A DNA stretch of 16,893 bases from Acidimicrobiales bacterium (GTDB taxonomy: Bacteria > Actinomycetota > Acidimicrobiia > Acidimicrobiales > Palsa-688). The DNA is taken from NCBI GenBank assembly GCA_019241495.1, contig JAFAWZ010000277.1, positions 1-16,893 on the forward strand. The letters are read 5' to 3'. The notes below the pieces were generated by a model. That model was not told the origin of the DNA and did not search any database. It saw nothing but the letters and a program-made list of their open reading frames with translations. A program made the translations under genes and the position numbers. This document shows, in pieces, positions 6,719 through 13,380 of this stretch. Within the stretch, counting starts at the first letter, position 1. Every line of letters starts with the position of its first letter.

Positions 6719-7833
6719 GCCGCCCGCTTGGAGGCCGGCAGGCCGGCCACGGACCGGTAGTGCTCCAACAGCTCGTCGCCTACTGCAGTCCACGAACGGC
6801 CCTGCACCGATCGGCGGGCCTGGCGGGACATCCGGGCTCGAAGCTCGGGCCGTCGCACCAGTTCGAGAACGGCGTGGCGCATCAGCTCGGGGTGGCCGGG
6901 TGAGAACAACAGGCCGTTCTCCATGTGCCGGACGAGATCGAGCGGACCTCCTGCGGCGGGCGTCACGACCGGAACACCCGACGCGAGGGCCTCTTGGATC
7001 GCCTGGCAGAAGGTCTCGTCGGCGCCTGTGTGGACGAAGACGTCCAGAGACGCGACGTGGGCGGCCAGCTCAACTCCGGCTTTGAAGCCGACGAAGACCG
7101 CTTCGGGCATCTCCTGGCGCAGCTTGTCCGCCGACGGTCCATCACCTACCACGACCAACCGGACGCCCGGGATTCCCTGGAGCCCACCCAGAAGATGTAC
7201 CTGCTTCTCGGGTGCCAGACGCCCCACGAACCCGACGAGCAGCTCTCCCCCGGGGGCCAGGCGTTTCCTCAGCAGGGGGCTGCTGTGGTTCGGATGGAAC
7301 CGGTCCAGGTCGACCCCCCGGCCCCACCGCTCGACCCGCTCGATGCCTCGGCTCTCGACCGTCCACGCCGCGATCGAGGAGGGAGCAAGGGTCAGGTCGG
7401 CCTGGTTGTGCACCCACCGCATCCATCTCCAGATCGGGGCGGACGCCACGCCCCACCCGTAGCGGGACGCGAAGCCGGCCAGGTCGGTCTGGTAGACCGC
7501 GACCGCGGGAGCTCCGACAGCCCGGGCCGCCCGGACCCCGGCGGCCCCCAAGATCACCGGCGCGGCCAGGTGCACGACATCGGGACGAAAATGATCGAGC
7601 ACCCGGGTGAGCCGGCCGGTCGGCAGGCCGACCGCCAGGGATCGGTAGAACGGCAACCTCATCGCCGGTAGCCGCTCGACAGGCGTGGCGGAGTAGCGGG
7701 AGGGGCCCGTTCCAGGGGCGATGACCAGGGCCTCACAGCCCCGCCGCTCGAGATGCTCGACGACCCGCAGGACCGAGTTGGTGACGCCGTTCGTCTCGGG
7801 CAAGAAGCACTCGGCGACTATCGCCACGCGCAC
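6715..7833 (-). CDS. mgtA: MgtA-like GDP-mannose-dependent alpha-mannosyltransferase (GT4)
   Basis: A 372-residue GT-B glycosyltransferase of family GT4. It closely resembles mycobacterial/corynebacterial MgtA (Rv0557 type), which transfers mannose from GDP-mannose to glycolipid acceptors at the inner membrane. The N-terminal half opens 'MRVAIVAECFLPETNGVTNSV', the acceptor-side Rossmann domain, and has 'VYQTDLAGFA' near residue 115. The donor-side domain shows 'GFVGRLAPEKQV' (~201-212), 'VVGDGPS' (~228-234) and the E-x7-E motif Glu273...Glu281 in 'DETFCQAIQEALASGVPVV'. Start is GTG 7833 with AAGGTG 7 nt upstream. Its stop overlaps the patatin start. The exact acceptor lipid in this organism cannot be told from sequence. 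Confidence 0.88.
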   Translation of the reverse strand: MRVAIVAECFLPETNGVTNSVLRVVEHLERRGCEALVIAPGTGPSRYSATPVERLPAMRLPFYRSLAVGLPTGRLTRVLDHFRPDVVHLAAPVILGAAGVRAARAVGAPAVAVYQTDLAGFASRYGWGVASAPIWRWMRWVHNQADLTLAPSSIAAWTVESRGIERVERWGRGVDLDRFHPNHSSPLLRKRLAPGGELLVGFVGRLAPEKQVHLLGGLQGIPGVRLVVVGDGPSADKLRQEMPEAVFVGFKAGVELAAHVASLDVFVHTGADETFCQAIQEALASGVPVVTPAAGGPLDLVRHMENGLLFSPGHPELMRHAVLELVRRPELRARMSRQARRSVQGRSWTAVGDELLEHYRSVAGLPASKRAA

Positions 7834-7908
7834 GTAACTGCACCTTAACGGTGACGGGTAAAGCTACGGCCTACTTCAGGCAACGACCGAGCAAACTCTT
7901 GGTCTTTC

Positions 7909-7947
7909 ATGGACGAGCCAGATGGACGAGCCAGATGGACGAGCCAG
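7909..7947. repeat. Three tandem copies of a 13-bp unit
   Basis: Three perfect head-to-tail copies of ATGGACGAGCCAG lie in the ~180-bp divergent gap between the glycosyltransferase (-) and the transporter (+). Because the unit is 13 bp, the three ATGs fall in three different frames; the middle one (7922) is in frame with the transporter. The gap otherwise shows a ribosome site for the glycosyltransferase but no recognisable promoter hexamers. Confidence 0.9.
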
Positions 7948-8014
7948 CCCGAGGCGGACCGGCGATAGGCCCTCGGTCCCCGTGGCGGCGGGCCGCGTGG
8001 GGCAGGCTGGACGC

Positions 8015-9142
8015 ATGACGACGAGAGAGCCGGCACGGCCTACGGCAGGGTTCGGGCAGTGGTTCCGAACGGCCGGCGACTACGCCTGGCGGCTGCTGGC
8101 CCTCGGCACGGTCGGCTACTTCGTGGTGATACTCCTCTCCAAGCTGTCGCTCGTGGTGATCCCGTTCCTGGCGTCGATCCTGGTCACCGCGCTCTTGCAC
8201 CCGTTGACAGCCCGCCTGCGCCGGGGCGGGCTCCCCAAGGGCCTCGCCACATTGGCCACGCTGCTGGTCGCCGTCGTCATCGTCGGGGGCCTCATGACCA
8301 TCGTCGTGGTGCGCGCCGCGGAGCAGGCTCCCCAACTCGGAAACCAGATCAACGACCTGCTCCCTCACATAAAGCGGTGGCTGATAAACGGGCCCCTCAA
8401 GCTCAACCCGACGACGGTCAACAACTTGAACAACACCATCAGCAAGGACATAACCAAGAACAGCTCGGCCATCGCCTCGACTGCCCTGTCGACCACCAAG
8501 ACGGTCGTCGACATACTCGCCGGCCTGGTCCTCACCGTCTTCTCCACCATCTTCTTGCTCTACGACGGCGACCGGATCTGGGCGTTCCTGCTCAAAGGGG
8601 TGCCGCGCTCGACTCGGCCGACCGTCGATCTGGCCGCCCGAGCCGCCTGGGTGACGATCGGCCACTACGTACGAGGGACGCTGATCGTGGCGACCTTCCA
8701 CGGCGTGGTCGTGGCGGCCGCGCTCAGCATCATGGGCGTCCCTCTGGCCTTTCCCTTGGCCGTCCTCGTGGGCCTGGGGAGCTTCGTGCCTCTCGTTGGG
8801 GCCGTGGTAACCGGGATCCTCGCAGTAGGGGTGGCAGGGCTGAGCAAAGGCTTGGTCGCGGCAGTCGTCATGGTCGCCGTGCTGCTGTTGGACAACCAGA
8901 TCGAGGCTCATGTCCTGCAGCCGTTCGTAGTCGGCCGGTATGTCCGCATCCATCCGTTGGCAGTGGTGCTGTCCTTGGCTGCAGGCGGCGTGCTGTTCGG
9001 CATCGTCGGAGCGGTCATCGCCGTTCCCGTGGTCGCCGTCATCAACAGCGCGGCTCGCGCCGTCCTCGCCGCCAGAGATCACCCTAAGGAAGGAGATCGA
9101 TTCCACCCGGAGGTGGATGACCGGCGTCGGGGGGCGCCGTAG
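8015..9142 (+). CDS. AI-2E family transporter (TqsA/PerM-like membrane protein)
   Basis: A polytopic inner-membrane protein of about 375 residues, normal length for the AI-2E exporter family (former DUF20). Hydrophobic pairs at the N-terminus ('VGYFVVILLSKLSLVVIPF' and 'LATLATLLVAVVIVGGL') precede a polar extracytoplasmic or amphipathic stretch rich in Asn/Thr/Lys. Later helices contain 'LTVFSTIFLLYDGDRIW' and 'FPLAVLVGLGSFVPLVGAVV', a family signature with the conserved Pro-x-x-G. The C-terminal helix 'GGVLFGIVGAVIAVPVVAVI' is also typical. Family members export autoinducer-2 or act as sodium/proton antiporters; the substrate here is unknown. The frame opens at 7922, but ATG 8015 is preferred because the first 31 residues would be low-complexity. 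It ends 9 bp before the LiaF-like gene, suggesting one operon. Confidence 0.9.
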   Translation: MTTREPARPTAGFGQWFRTAGDYAWRLLALGTVGYFVVILLSKLSLVVIPFLASILVTALLHPLTARLRRGGLPKGLATLATLLVAVVIVGGLMTIVVVRAAEQAPQLGNQINDLLPHIKRWLINGPLKLNPTTVNNLNNTISKDITKNSSAIASTALSTTKTVVDILAGLVLTVFSTIFLLYDGDRIWAFLLKGVPRSTRPTVDLAARAAWVTIGHYVRGTLIVATFHGVVVAAALSIMGVPLAFPLAVLVGLGSFVPLVGAVVTGILAVGVAGLSKGLVAAVVMVAVLLLDNQIEAHVLQPFVVGRYVRIHPLAVVLSLAAGGVLFGIVGAVIAVPVVAVINSAARAVLAARDHPKEGDRFHPEVDDRRRGAP

Positions 9143-9151
9143 CCTTACGGT

Positions 9152-10165
9152 GTGGCCCGGGATGACGAGTTCCGCAAAGTAGCGGAGGACGTGCGGGCCC
9201 TCGCCCGGTCCCTCGGTCGGGATTTCAGGGAAGCGGTCGACCAGGCCACCCGGGCCGGACGCCCGACCTCCGAGGCCTTCCGGCACGGGCTTCGGGGCGT
9301 GGCGGACGAGGCCCGCCGCACCATGCGGTCCAACCGGCCCGGGCCCTATTACCGTCCCTACTACCGGGGCCGCGGCTGGCGCTACCCGCCGCCACCGGAA
9401 GGCGGGCCTGCAGGCCCGGCCCAACCAGCTCAGGGGTCGGCCACCCCCGAGCCGTCTTGGAGCGACTCGCGACCGTACTGGGCGGGGCCCCGTTGGCCCC
9501 GGCGTCAACCGAGCCAATTGAAGTGTGCGCCCCTTCCCCCCGTGAGACGGCGGTGGGACGCGACCACCGTAATCGGCATGCTCGCCGTTCTCTTCGGAGC
9601 GGCGTGGCTGCTCGGCGCCCTCCACGCCATCAGCGTTCCGGCAGAAGCGGTCATCGCCAGCGGCCTCGTCCTGCTCGGCGCGTCGCTCATAGTCACCGCC
9701 CGGACCGATTGGAGCCTCAGCCGCCACTCGTGGCCGGTGGTGCTGGGCGCCGCCCTGATCGCCGTGCTCATCGTGACGTCGACCAGCCTGGGGGTGGGGG
9801 GAGCCCTCGACCACATCTCGTTCGGCACCATGACGCGCGACAACGTGGGCAGCGGCCAGACCGTCTACGGCGGCTTCGGGGAGCTCACGGTCCACGCCAC
9901 TTCGCTGGCTCCCGGCCAGTCCGTCAAGGTCCAAAGTGTCGCCGGCCTGACGACCATCGACACAGATCGAAGTGTGCCTTTACGGGTCGACGCCAAGCTG
10001 CTCGGCGGGCAGATCTGCGTGGACGGCCTCGATCAAGCAGACGGCGTGAACGCCAACCTGCACCGTGTCTACGACGCCCCGACGGCCGCCCCGCCGGTTC
10101 ACGTCGAGGTGCACCAGCTCTTCGGCCGGGTGTTGATCAACGGCACGGGGTGTGGACCCAGATGA
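9152..10165 (+). CDS. LiaF-like membrane protein of a three-component system
   Basis: A 337-residue protein with four regions. Residues 1-60 are charged and helical. Residues 61-130 form a Pro/Gly/Tyr/Arg-rich linker. Three membrane helices lie at about 138-158, 163-183 and 193-212. The C-terminal ~115 residues are polar, with repeating short strands ('VYGGFGELTVHATSLAPGQS', 'VKVQSVAGLTTIDTDRS'), as in LiaF/DUF2154-type beta-helix tails. In LiaFSR systems the F protein sits in the membrane and restrains the histidine kinase. The kinase gene starts inside this gene's stop (ATGA overlap at 10162), which is strong contextual support. Start GTG 9152 has no good ribosome site, fitting coupling to the transporter 9 bp upstream. 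Assignment rests on architecture and context, not on a close family match. Confidence 0.7.
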   Translation: MARDDEFRKVAEDVRALARSLGRDFREAVDQATRAGRPTSEAFRHGLRGVADEARRTMRSNRPGPYYRPYYRGRGWRYPPPPEGGPAGPAQPAQGSATPEPSWSDSRPYWAGPRWPRRQPSQLKCAPLPPVRRRWDATTVIGMLAVLFGAAWLLGALHAISVPAEAVIASGLVLLGASLIVTARTDWSLSRHSWPVVLGAALIAVLIVTSTSLGVGGALDHISFGTMTRDNVGSGQTVYGGFGELTVHATSLAPGQSVKVQSVAGLTTIDTDRSVPLRVDAKLLGGQICVDGLDQADGVNANLHRVYDAPTAAPPVHVEVHQLFGRVLINGTGCGPR

Positions 10166-11076
10166 CCCAGGCGGTCGCCACCTACCAGTATCGAACCTCC
10201 CGGGTCGCGGTCGGCACCTTCTTCCTGCTCTTGGGAGCCGCCTTCCTGCTCGACACGGCCGGTGTGTTCCGGGTGACGGTGGCGTTGTTCTGGCCCTTGT
10301 TCGTCATCTCGCTCGGAGCCGGGCTCCTCCTCCACCGAGCTCGCCGGCTCATGGTCGAGGAGGACCGCAGCGCCCAGCTGGCGGTAGCCGAAGAGCGCGT
10401 CCGCATCGCCCGGGAGCTCCACGACATCGTGGCCCACGGGGTCTCGCTCATGACCATCCAGATAGCGGCGGCGCGGCGGGTGTCCGTCAAGAACACCGAG
10501 TCGGCCGCAGAATCGCTCGAAGCAGCAGAGCAGACCGGTCGCCAGACACTGAACGAGCTCGAAGGCATGCTGGCCGTGCTCCGCGGCGCCGACGCATCAA
10601 TCGGCCGGGCTGCCGGTATGGCGCCCAACGGGGTGGCGACCGCGGGTGGGGAAGGCAACGGGGCGAGGTCGCCACTGCCGCACATCTCCGACATCGAGCC
10701 GCTCGTCGACGCGGTGCGCCAGACCGGTCGGACCGTGACCTACCAGGTGCTGGGCGATCCACCTCCCCTACCGGCAAGCGTCGAGATGACCGTGTACCGC
10801 GTGGTCCAAGAAGCCCTCACCAACGCGGTGCGATACGCCGGGGAGGCAGCGATCGACGTCCAGGTCATCTGCTCCCCCACCGCTATCACCGTGTTCGTGG
10901 ACGACGAGGGAACCGGTGCCGGCTTGGCGGGAGGGACCGGCAGCGGCCATGGGCTGGTGGGCATGCAGGAAAGGCTGGCCGCGGTAGGAGGCACCCTCGA
11001 AGCTGGACCCAAGCGGCCCGGGCCAGGCTGGCGGGTGTATGCCACGATCCCGGTCGTGCTGTTGAACGTGACCTGA
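10162..11076 (+). CDS. NarL-type sensor histidine kinase (LiaS-like)
   Basis: A 304-residue inner-membrane histidine kinase. Two closely spaced N-terminal helices (~14-32 and 38-57) leave almost no external loop, the intramembrane-sensing design also seen in LiaS-type kinases. The HisKA_3 box 'ARELHDIVAHGVSLMTIQ' puts the phospho-acceptor at His87. The ATPase domain shows the N box in 'VYRVVQEALTNAVRYAG', then 'VFVDDEGTGAG', then the G box in 'GHGLVGMQERLAAVGG'. A glycine-rich insert of about 30 residues separates the dimerisation helices from the ATPase domain. The ATG at 10162 overlaps the LiaF-like gene's TGA; a GTG at 10150 in frame is an alternative. The cognate regulator follows 55 bp downstream. 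The signal is presumably an envelope perturbation relayed by the LiaF-like protein (inference). Confidence 0.93.
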   Translation: MTQAVATYQYRTSRVAVGTFFLLLGAAFLLDTAGVFRVTVALFWPLFVISLGAGLLLHRARRLMVEEDRSAQLAVAEERVRIARELHDIVAHGVSLMTIQIAAARRVSVKNTESAAESLEAAEQTGRQTLNELEGMLAVLRGADASIGRAAGMAPNGVATAGGEGNGARSPLPHISDIEPLVDAVRQTGRTVTYQVLGDPPPLPASVEMTVYRVVQEALTNAVRYAGEAAIDVQVICSPTAITVFVDDEGTGAGLAGGTGSGHGLVGMQERLAAVGGTLEAGPKRPGPGWRVYATIPVVLLNVT

Positions 11077-11131
11077 GCGACCACTTCCAAGAGCCAGCAC
11101 GCGGACCACCCGGCCCGCCAGACTGGGAAGT

Positions 11132-11803
11132 GTGATCCGCCTCCTGATCGCTGACGACGAAGCAATGGTCCGCCGGGGCTTGCGCCTGGTCCTCGAGACC
11201 GAGGACGACCTGCAAGTGGTCGGCGAGGCCACCGACGGCATCGAGGCCATCGAGGCGACCCGCCGGCTGCGGCCCGACGTGGTCCTCATGGATGTCAGGA
11301 TGCCCCGGCTGGACGGCGTCGAGGCCTGCCGCCGACTGGTCGCGGACGATGACGTGAAGGTGGTGGTGCTCACCACCTTCGATCTCGACGAGCACCTGTT
11401 CGCGGCCATCCGGGCCGGGGCCAGCGGCTTCCTCCTGAAAGCCTCGCCGCCCGAGGATCTGGTCGCCGCCATCCGGGCCGCGCAAGCCGGCAACGCCCTG
11501 GTCGAGCCGAAGATGACCAAGCGGTTGCTCGAGGAGTTCGCCAGGCGACCCGAGCAACCGGCGGCTGGTCGCGTGCCAGACCGGTTTGCCGATCTGACCG
11601 AGCGGGAGGTCGACGTGCTCCGTGAGGTCGTGCGCGGAGCCAGCAATGCCGAGATCGCCGAGCGGCTCTACATAAGCGAGACCACGGTGAAGACCCACGT
11701 CAACCACATCCTCACCAAGCTCGCCGTGCGCGACCGCATCCAGGCCGTGGTGATGGCCTATGACTACGGGCTGGTCGAGCCAGGAGCCAGCCGGGCCGAC
11801 TGA
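11132..11803 (+). CDS. NarL/FixJ-family response regulator (LiaR-like)
   Basis: A 223-residue two-domain regulator. The receiver domain (1-~120) shows the acidic pair in 'LLIADDEAMVRRGL', phospho-acceptor Asp54 in 'VVLMDVRMPRLDG', the switch Thr in 'VVVLTTFD' and the conserved Lys in 'GFLLKASPPEDLV'. The C-terminal LuxR-type helix-turn-helix spans roughly 152-210: 'LTEREVDVLREVVRGASNAE' then 'IAERLYISETTVKTHVNHIL'. It would be phosphorylated by the kinase encoded just upstream and bind DNA as a dimer. Start is GTG 11132 with GGGAAG two bases before it. A 7-bp stem between 11082-11088 and 11126-11132 would mask that site, so translation may depend on ribosomes finishing the kinase gene. Confidence 0.95.
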   Translation: MIRLLIADDEAMVRRGLRLVLETEDDLQVVGEATDGIEAIEATRRLRPDVVLMDVRMPRLDGVEACRRLVADDDVKVVVLTTFDLDEHLFAAIRAGASGFLLKASPPEDLVAAIRAAQAGNALVEPKMTKRLLEEFARRPEQPAAGRVPDRFADLTEREVDVLREVVRGASNAEIAERLYISETTVKTHVNHILTKLAVRDRIQAVVMAYDYGLVEPGASRAD

Positions 11804-11926
11804 CGCCCAGCAATGAAGTGATCGGCCAGAAAGAGATCAACCGGGCAAAGATCCGCCGGAAGGATGAGCACCGAATCACCCCGCCGGAGGATGTCGTGGG
11901 CCACGAGCCGGCCTACCTTGGCATGC

Positions 11927-11933
11927 AAGGAGG
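11927..11933 (+). promoter_or_regulatory. Strong ribosome binding site deciding the start at 11938
   Basis: AAGGAGG lies 4 nt before the ATG at 11938. The frame is open from 11818, but this near-perfect Shine-Dalgarno sequence shows that the short form is translated. Confidence 0.85.
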
Positions 11934-11937
11934 AATC

Positions 11938-12201
11938 ATGTACGACTTCCCATCCGATCCGGTCAGCAGCGCGGGCCATTCGCCTGGCCCCGGATACGAC
12001 GAGCACCGCCACAGCACCCTGAGCCTGATACTCCTGATCGCCGCGGTCGCGGTCATCGGGATCATCGCCATCGGTTTCACCTTCTGGGCGCTGGGCTTCT
12101 TGTTCCACGTCTTCGGGCTGGTGCTGAAGATCGCCATCCTCGCCGGGGTTGCCGCCCTGGTGTGGAGGCGGGTCGCCAGGGGCCGTTGCCGGAGATTCTG
12201 A
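11938..12201 (+). CDS. Small two-helix membrane protein
   Basis: An 87-residue protein I cannot place in a named family. The first ~26 residues are polar and His/Pro/Gly-rich. Two membrane helices follow, about 28-49 ('LSLILLIAAVAVIGIIAIGF') and 52-76, joined by a very short turn. The tail is strongly basic ('WRRVARGRCRRF'), consistent with a cytoplasmic C-terminus. The start is fixed by the AAGGAGG sequence 4 nt upstream. It lies 134 bp after the response regulator on the same strand, so it may be the operon's last gene or a direct target of the regulator. Small envelope-stress membrane proteins often accompany LiaFSR/PspC-type systems, which is the only hint of a role. Confidence 0.75.
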   Translation: MYDFPSDPVSSAGHSPGPGYDEHRHSTLSLILLIAAVAVIGIIAIGFTFWALGFLFHVFGLVLKIAILAGVAALVWRRVARGRCRRF

Positions 12202-12249
12202 ACGCCTTCCGGCTTCTACTCGCGAGTTGAGGATTTAACCGCCGGACCC

Positions 12250-12278
12250 TTGACAGAGCCGATGTGGCGACCTTGAAT
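12250..12278 (+). promoter_or_regulatory. Candidate promoter TTGACA-N17-TTGAAT
   Basis: A perfect -35 TTGACA (12250-12255) and a -10 like TTGAAT (12273-12278, four of six consensus bases) are spaced by the optimal 17 bp. Transcription would start near 12285, about 15 bp before a strong ribosome site at 12301-12307. Confidence 0.5.
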
Positions 12279-12311
12279 TGAGGTGCTCTAGAACAGGGAA
12301 AGGAGGGCACC

Positions 12312-12359
12312 GTGGCAACATGGAGCTCGTCCGAGGAGGACGGTCCGCCCCGCTGGTGA
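12312..12359 (+). CDS. Possible 15-residue leader-type ORF
   Basis: A GTG at 12312 follows the purine-rich ribosome site AGGAGGG (12301-12307) by 4 nt and opens a 15-codon frame, MATWSSSEEDGPPRW, ending in TGA at 12357-12359. A TTGACA promoter lies just upstream. An alternative ATG at 12320 in another frame would give 33 residues (to 12421), but its distance from the ribosome site is too long. The peptide has two tryptophans and an acidic centre and matches no family I recognise. It could be a regulatory leader, a very small protein, or the intact start of a decayed gene. Downstream to 12611 I find no further gene, only a strong hairpin at 12514-12558. Confidence 0.35.
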   Translation: MATWSSSEEDGPPRW

Positions 12360-12513
12360 GGGACCTGCGCGGCATGGCCCGGTGGGTCCACAGAGCAGGT
12401 CGTAGTGGATCAGGCCCTTGAGTGCACCGGCCCTATGGTCGGGTTCCGTTGCGGCGAGACCCGAGACGAGGCGGTCCCAAAATGCTAAGTGGAATCCTGG
12501 TCCACTGACGAAT

Positions 12514-12558
12514 CAACCGGCACAGGAAGAGGCCCAACGGGCGTTCCTGTGCCGGTTG
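12514..12558. terminator. 15-bp perfect hairpin (terminator or 5' UTR structure)
   Basis: CAACCGGCACAGGAA (12514-12528) and TTCCTGTGCCGGTTG (12544-12558) pair perfectly over 15 bp. The 15-nt loop contains a further GCCC-AAC-GGGC mini-stem. No T-tract follows. It lies between the short ORF at 12312 and the membrane-anchored protein at 12612, so it could terminate the first or structure the leader of the second. Confidence 0.6.
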
Positions 12559-12611
12559 CGCGTGGCGGCCCAACCCCAGTGCGTGGACGTCGGGCATCAC
12601 GCGATGCCAGC

Positions 12612-13241
12612 ATGGACTCGATGAGCGACCTACCCGTTCACCCTGGCGCATCGTCGACCGAACGACCTCCGGGACTCGCACTCACCCCGGCCGAGCGCCA
12701 AGCCCGCACGCGAAACCGGCAGTGGCTGCTCATCATCGTCATCGTCTCGGTGGTGCTGCTGGTCTTGGCTCTGGCCGCCTCCGCCGTCGCCGAATCCAAC
12801 ACCCCGAGCGCACCTTCTGCGGTGCCGCCCGCGGGCTACCAAACGGTCAACGACGGCTACTTCTCTTATGCCATCCCCTCCGGCTGGTCCGTAAACCAGC
12901 TCTACACTGACAGCGCCGGTGACAGCTACCGGTCGGGATCCGGTGAGTGGGCGGGGGAGCACATCGGCTTCCGGGGCTCTGCACCGGTGGTCGGCGAGCC
13001 TCAACCGGAGACGCTCGCCGCGTTCGGCATGAACCGGCCGCAGCCTTACACCTTGACCGGCGGGCACCCCATCGATGTTCCGGGCGCAGCCGCGGCGTTC
13101 CGCTACGACCTGACCCGCCCGGGGGGCTTCCGGGCCACGGCTATCGACGCGTGGAACTCTCGCTATGGAGTGGAACTGTGGCTGGTGGTCGACGCGCCGA
13201 GCGGCGTGACCGAGCAGATCGTCAGCCACTTGCGGGCCTGA
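12612..13241 (+). CDS. Single-pass membrane-anchored protein of unknown function
   Basis: A protein of about 209 residues with a polar, Pro-rich cytoplasmic N-terminus (1-36) and one membrane helix at ~38-60 ('QWLLIIVIVSVVLLVLALAA'). An external domain of ~145 residues follows. It opens 'GYQTVNDGYFSYAIPSGWSV' and closes 'LWLVVDAPSGVTEQIVSHLR'. The 'F-x-Y-x-I-P-x-G-W' opening and the strand-rich body recall PsbP/LpqN-type lipoprotein domains, but I cannot claim homology. I took ATG 12612; a second ATG at 12621 and an upstream GTG at 12489 are also in frame, and none has a clear ribosome site. Starting at 12489 would translate through the hairpin at 12514-12558, which argues against it. The stop overlaps the left end of the repeat at 13241. 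Confidence 0.7.
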   Translation: MDSMSDLPVHPGASSTERPPGLALTPAERQARTRNRQWLLIIVIVSVVLLVLALAASAVAESNTPSAPSAVPPAGYQTVNDGYFSYAIPSGWSVNQLYTDSAGDSYRSGSGEWAGEHIGFRGSAPVVGEPQPETLAAFGMNRPQPYTLTGGHPIDVPGAAAAFRYDLTRPGGFRATAIDAWNSRYGVELWLVVDAPSGVTEQIVSHLRA

Positions 13242-13370
13242 GAAGTTGTCGCAAAACTACTTCGAGGTGGGAGAAGGCGGCTCGTCCCATACCGTGGATG
13301 CGTGCAAGAGGCGAGTCGGTCGACGACGAGCCGCCGCCTTCTCCGTCCCGCGGGTTTTGCGACAGCTTCT
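13241..13370. repeat. MITE-like inverted-repeat element filling a convergent junction, copy 2
   Basis: A 130-bp element with outer arms AGAAGTTGTCGCAAAAC (13241-13257) and GTTTTGCGACAGCTTCT (13354-13370), complementary at 16 of 17 positions. A second inner pair, GAGAAGGCGGCTCGTC (13271-13286) and GACGAGCCGCCGCCTTCTC (13325-13343), is perfect apart from one extra 3-bp GCC unit. It starts on the last base of the upstream gene's TGA and ends 10 bp before the stop of the convergent gene, so it occupies nearly all the intergenic space. RNA from either direction would fold into a long two-part hairpin, consistent with a bidirectional terminator. The outer arm recurs at 5190. Confidence 0.75.
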
Positions 13371-13380
13371 GAAGGCCCGT

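Noticed and set aside
7909..7947. CRISPR-like repeat
   Set aside because: The 13-bp units are directly abutting with no spacers, and no cas genes are present.
7907..9934. 675-codon open frame on the minus strand
   Set aside because: It lies antisense to the clear transporter and LiaF-like genes, is rich in His/Asp/Gly/Arg/Gln of low complexity, and has no domain; it is a typical high-GC antisense shadow.
10152..11135. Long plus-strand frame overlapping the histidine kinase
   Set aside because: Arg/Pro-rich out-of-frame reading of the kinase gene, which has all its catalytic boxes in the other frame.
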